Shown: positions 60,987 to 64,000 of the stretch, piece after piece
How the letters are laid out: each line of letters starts with the position of its first letter
Position numbering within the stretch: the stretch's first letter is position 1
Assembly: GCF_040459645.1 (NCBI RefSeq)
Contig: NZ_JARVHQ010000002.1
Coordinates: 124,001 to 188,000 of the forward strand
From: Bacillus cereus group sp. RP43
GTDB taxonomy: Bacteria > Bacillota > Bacilli > Bacillales > Bacillaceae_G
Direction of reading: 5' to 3'
Length of the DNA: 64,000 nt
Program-made: the position numbers and the translations under genes
The notes under the pieces: generated by a model
The model's input: the letters and a program-made list of their open reading frames with translations, nothing else
Told to the model about the DNA's origin: nothing
Databases searched by the model: none

Positions 60987-61673
60987 ATGGAAAGAACAAT
61001 TTTAATTGTGGAAGATGAAGATATTTTACGTGAAATTATGAAGGATTATTTACTAAACGAAGGATATAAGGTGTTAGAGGCGATTGATGGGAAAGAAGCA
61101 TTGTCTACATTTGAAGAACATGAGGTACATTTAATTATTCTAGACATTATGTTACCAGAATTAGATGGTTGGACGGTCTGTCGACGAATTCGTAAAACAT
61201 CTAATGTGCCTATTATTATGTTAACGGCTCGGGTTGATGAGGATGATACCCTGCTTGGATTTGAACTAGGAGCAGATGATTATGTTACAAAACCATACAG
61301 TCCCCCTATTCTATTAGCGAGAGCCAAAAGATTAATTGAAAGTCGACATTCTTCGAAAGTTAATATATCAATTGAGGACACATTAACTAGAAGTAGCATC
61401 CATGTACATTATCCCTCCCGTACAGTAACTGTCGATGAAAAAGATATAAATCTGACGCACACAGAATTTGAAATACTAACATATTTAATGAAAAATCAAG
61501 GAATTATTATTTCTAGAGAACAATTAATAACTAAAATATGGGGGTATGAATTTACAGGGGATGATCGTACAGTCAATAGTCATATCCGTAATTTGCGTCA
61601 TAAATTAGGAAATAGAGCAACTTGTATTGTAACAGTTGTCCGAGCTGGTTATAAATTTGAGGATCAGATATGA
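60987..61673 (+). CDS. OmpR-type response regulator
   Basis: 228 aa. The receiver domain has acceptor D53 in IILDIMLPELDGW and K in YVTKPYS; the C-terminal winged helix ends with IVTVVRAGYKFED. The start ATG has GGGGAAG upstream. The stop overlaps the kinase start by 4 bases (ATGA), so the pair is translationally coupled. Its likely operators are 11-bp-spaced TTATCT repeats upstream of itself and of the gene starting at 63945. Confidence 0.92.
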   Translation: MERTILIVEDEDILREIMKDYLLNEGYKVLEAIDGKEALSTFEEHEVHLIILDIMLPELDGWTVCRRIRKTSNVPIIMLTARVDEDDTLLGFELGADDYVTKPYSPPILLARAKRLIESRHSSKVNISIEDTLTRSSIHVHYPSRTVTVDEKDINLTHTEFEILTYLMKNQGIIISREQLITKIWGYEFTGDDRTVNSHIRNLRHKLGNRATCIVTVVRAGYKFEDQI

Positions 61674-63463
61674 AAAAAGGAATTGTATTAAAATTATTTA
61701 TATTAACAACGGCATTATGCACACTTATTTTAGTAACTATTTTTATTGGACAAACCATATTTTTCAAGCAATACTACGCAAATCGAAAAGTTAATGATAT
61801 TAAAACGAATATTCAATCCTTTGAAAAAGCATATGTAAAATCTGGAGATGATGCGAAAGTAATTCAAGAATTGGAACAAAATTTCTATCAAGAGAATGCG
61901 ACATGGATTAAAACGCTAGACAGTGTAGGCAATATAAAATATGCAAATGGATTTACTTTAGAAATTCAATTAGATCCTAATAAAAATAATTTTTTTTCTA
62001 ATCGTGTAATTCATATTCCAATGTATAGTTTTGTTGATTTAGAGGATATGCAAAGGATGCAGTTTCGTTTAGAACCGGGGAATCGTATTATTATTGATGG
62101 ATTACAACAAGGTGATACAGTAATACCTGCGATATTAACGGTAAAAAATGGGAATTTGGTATTGGAGAATAAGCAACTTTCAGAAAGGTTATATGGAAGA
62201 GAAGACACAACGGAACCGTCATCAAAAGAAAGCTCAAATTTAGACTTATTAGGAAGCATTAAGAAAGTACAATTCCCAGAGGGAACTATAGGGCCAAGCT
62301 TTATTTATACAAATCGTGTATTTATAGAAAGGATAAAACAATTTCAGATAAATCTAATATTAGATGGAAAAGATAAAAAATTAACTTCTATGGAAATAAT
62401 GGATTATGAGCAAAATGATATTAAATATAAAATATTCATTAAACCAATAAAAGATGTAAATGGTAAGATAAATTATTTTTTTGCTATGACATCATTACAA
62501 CCAGTGGATGAAGCTGTACAAATGATAAAAGATTATTATATTTATTTAGTTATATTAGTGCTAATTCTTATTGTTTTAGTATCGTTCTATTACTCAAAAA
62601 AAATCGCTAAACCATTGTTACAAATAAATGATACTACAAAAAGAATTGCGGATTTGGATTTTTCAGAGAGTATACCTATTACTACAAGAGATGAAATAGG
62701 TGATTTATCAAACAGTATTAATACACTTTCTATGACTTTGCATTCGTATATTAACCAACTGCAGCAAGACATAGAGAAAGAAAAGCAATTAGAAAGTACA
62801 CGTAAAGAATTTATCTCTGGTGTTTCACATGAGTTAAAGACGCCTTTAAGTATAATGAAGAGCTGTATTTCAATTTTGGAAGACGGTGTTGCAAGTAATA
62901 AAAAAGAGTATTACTTTAAAGCAATGTCAAAAGAAGTGGATAAAATGGATATGCTCATTATTGATATGCTAGAACTAGCAAAGTTTGAATCCGGTACGTA
63001 TAAAATGGAAATGGATGTTTTCCATATTGATGAGATAATTGATTATATATGCGAGCAATTATCCTCGGATATAAAGGCTAAGCAATTACATGTCCATAAG
63101 CACCTTTCTAAAATTGAAGTTGTTGCAAACCAGCATCGAATAGAACAAGTTATTACTAACTTTATTACCAATGCGATTCGTTACACACCAGAAAATGAGA
63201 ATATTATTATTTCTACAATAGAAGAAAATGAACGTGTCAAAGTATGTATAGAAAATAAAGGAGCTCATATCGCACCAGAACATTTAGAGAAAATATGGGA
63301 TCGTTTTTATCGAGGAGATACGTCTCGTCAACGATCCAAAGGTGGAACAGGGCTGGGGCTTGCTATTTCAAAGAATATTTTAGAATTGCATAGTGTACAA
63401 TATGGTGTATCAAATACTGAAGATGGTGTATTATTTTTCTTCTATTTAAATAAAAGCTTGTAG
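61670..63463 (+). CDS. Sensor histidine kinase with large extracellular domain
   Basis: 597 aa. One membrane helix (about 8-28), an extracellular domain of about 255 residues, a second helix (about 288-308), a HAMP region and a coiled linker come before H387 in GVSHELKTPLS. The ATPase motifs ITNFITNAIRYTP, DRFYRGD and GGTGLGLAISKN are complete. The large sensor domain is not a recognised PAS or Cache type by eye. It forms a pair with the regulator just upstream. Confidence 0.9.
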   Translation: MKKGIVLKLFILTTALCTLILVTIFIGQTIFFKQYYANRKVNDIKTNIQSFEKAYVKSGDDAKVIQELEQNFYQENATWIKTLDSVGNIKYANGFTLEIQLDPNKNNFFSNRVIHIPMYSFVDLEDMQRMQFRLEPGNRIIIDGLQQGDTVIPAILTVKNGNLVLENKQLSERLYGREDTTEPSSKESSNLDLLGSIKKVQFPEGTIGPSFIYTNRVFIERIKQFQINLILDGKDKKLTSMEIMDYEQNDIKYKIFIKPIKDVNGKINYFFAMTSLQPVDEAVQMIKDYYIYLVILVLILIVLVSFYYSKKIAKPLLQINDTTKRIADLDFSESIPITTRDEIGDLSNSINTLSMTLHSYINQLQQDIEKEKQLESTRKEFISGVSHELKTPLSIMKSCISILEDGVASNKKEYYFKAMSKEVDKMDMLIIDMLELAKFESGTYKMEMDVFHIDEIIDYICEQLSSDIKAKQLHVHKHLSKIEVVANQHRIEQVITNFITNAIRYTPENENIIISTIEENERVKVCIENKGAHIAPEHLEKIWDRFYRGDTSRQRSKGGTGLGLAISKNILELHSVQYGVSNTEDGVLFFFYLNKSL

Positions 63464-63485
63464 AATTTGAGTTCTACGAGCTTTT
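63452..63485 (+). terminator. Terminator of the two-component operon
   Basis: AAAAGCTTGTAGAA pairs with TTCTACGAGCTTTT (63452-63465, 63472-63485); the kinase stop codon lies in the stem. Confidence 0.8.
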
Positions 63486-63508
63486 ATTATTTTTAAACAA
63501 AATTGACC

Positions 63509-63530
63509 TTATCTGCACTTTATCTTTATC
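63509..63530 (+). promoter_or_regulatory. Candidate response-regulator operator, site 2
   Basis: TTATCT-GCACT-TTATCT-TTATC: two TTATCT units spaced 11 bp, one helical turn, the form OmpR-type regulators bind, plus a partial third unit. Confidence 0.55.
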
Positions 63531-63575
63531 AGCGTTCATTAATTATTTTACTCTCTAACAAAATAGGTAAATAGA

Positions 63576-63620
63576 AAAATACTATTCTTTCTTTATCTTA
63601 ATCAGGAAGAATAGTATTTT
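63576..63620. terminator. Strong bidirectional hairpin
   Basis: AAAATACTATTCTT (63576-63589) pairs with AAGAATAGTATTTT (63607-63620), followed by TTATTTT. It separates the two candidate operators. Confidence 0.8.
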
Positions 63621-63806
63621 TTATTTTGGGTGTACAGGGCTAATACTGGTGATATTATACATATTTATTCACCAGCAATTGAATGTTTGTTCACTATTTA
63701 TTTGGTGTATAACCAGTTCTCGAATTCGGGAATTAACTTAACTTTAGTAGAGAGGCAAATACTTTTCTAAAGAGGGAATTAAAGTATTCTTTAACTAATT
63801 TCGACA

Positions 63807-63828
63807 TTATCTGCATTTTATCTTTATC
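63807..63828 (+). promoter_or_regulatory. Candidate response-regulator operator, site 3
   Basis: TTATCT-GCATT-TTATCT-TTATC differs from site 2 at one base. It lies 117 bases before the start codon at 63945, a place suited to activation. Confidence 0.55.
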
Positions 63829-63944
63829 CCTCTCTATTAATCTATTTATTGTAAGAACCGGTTGAAAATACTGAGTCAACCAAATAAAGGTTCGGATTTA
63901 TAAATAATTGATATAAAAATCAATAGAGAAAGGATAGATAAATA

Positions 63945-64000
63945 ATGAAAAAATCAAAAAATAAAAATAAAACAGGTGTAATAACTAAGGCAATAATATC
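63945..64000 (+). CDS. Start of a gene cut by the window edge
   Basis: ATG with AGAAAGGA upstream, then a strongly basic start (MKKSKNKNKTG) leading into a hydrophobic stretch, as in a signal peptide or membrane anchor. Only 18 codons are visible. It is probably the target gene of the two-component system, since the repeat motif at 63807 precedes it. Family unknown. Confidence 0.6.
   Translation, partial: MKKSKNKNKTGVITKAII

Noticed and set aside
1..64000. CRISPR array or tRNA genes
   Set aside because: No regularly spaced direct repeats and no cloverleaf with a TTCGA-type arm were noticed on either strand.

Overview
The window looks like chromosomal DNA of a Bacillus cereus group member (B. 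cereus / B. thuringiensis type). The reasons are its low GC content, IS231 and IS6-type insertion sequences with their characteristic ends, a B. subtilis-like glutamine locus (glnT-glsA-glnKL), a BceAB-type module ordered yxeA-yxdL-yxdM, and a small secreted anthrax lethal factor-like metalloprotease. No rRNA, tRNA or CRISPR array was found.

Layout. 0-2.2 kb: a phage remnant (ArpU-like regulator, structured intergenic DNA, several terminators) and small genes, including one Cys/Arg/Asp-rich protein. 2.3-3.1 kb: an IS6 element. 3.9-9.4 kb: glutamine/alanine symporter, glutaminase and the GlnK-GlnL two-component system. 9.6-14.1 kb: two convergent TnpB elements (one with a large in-frame deletion) flanking a sensor kinase/response regulator pair. 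14.5-18.5 kb: exported protein, ABC ATPase and FtsX-type permease. 18.7-35.2 kb: two diverged, inverted copies of a GntR regulator-ABC ATPase-permease cassette, each starting at an IS231-type end. Between them lie a BceAB/YxdLM-type transporter with YxeA, an Rpn-family nuclease, two decayed IS6 copies, an ECF sigma/anti-sigma pair and two class B penicillin-binding proteins. 35.3-40.2 kb: sucrose operon scrR-scrA-scrB-scrK. 40.3-41.7 kb: a graveyard of IS6, IS3 and IS231 fragments. 41.7-54.6 kb: an alpha-glucoside locus (binding-protein ABC importer, beta-phosphoglucomutase, LacI regulator, two GH65 phosphorylases). 54.6-56.9 kb: an intact IS231 nested in older IS231-like ends. 57-60.8 kb: truncated hydrolase, lethal factor-like protease, relics of a phage cytosine methyltransferase and a 0.23-kb TnpB-derived mini-element. 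61-64 kb: a second OmpR-type two-component system and the start of a further gene.

How the genes work together. Glutaminase and its transporter are probably controlled by GlnK-GlnL. Sucrose enters through the PTS and is split by ScrB under ScrR. Alpha-glucosides enter by the ABC importer; GH65 phosphorylases release beta-glucose-1-phosphate, which PgmB converts to glucose-6-phosphate. Both arms of that locus have promoters with identical boxes and the same palindromic operator in the spacer. The 10-35 kb stretch reads as an envelope-stress and antimicrobial-resistance island assembled by insertion sequences. Its best evidence of wiring is an identical ECF-type promoter (GGAACA-N16-TGTCTA) in front of both the sigma-factor operon and the second penicillin-binding protein gene. 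The last two-component system has a candidate 11-bp-spaced operator repeated upstream of itself and, twice, upstream of the partial gene at the window edge.
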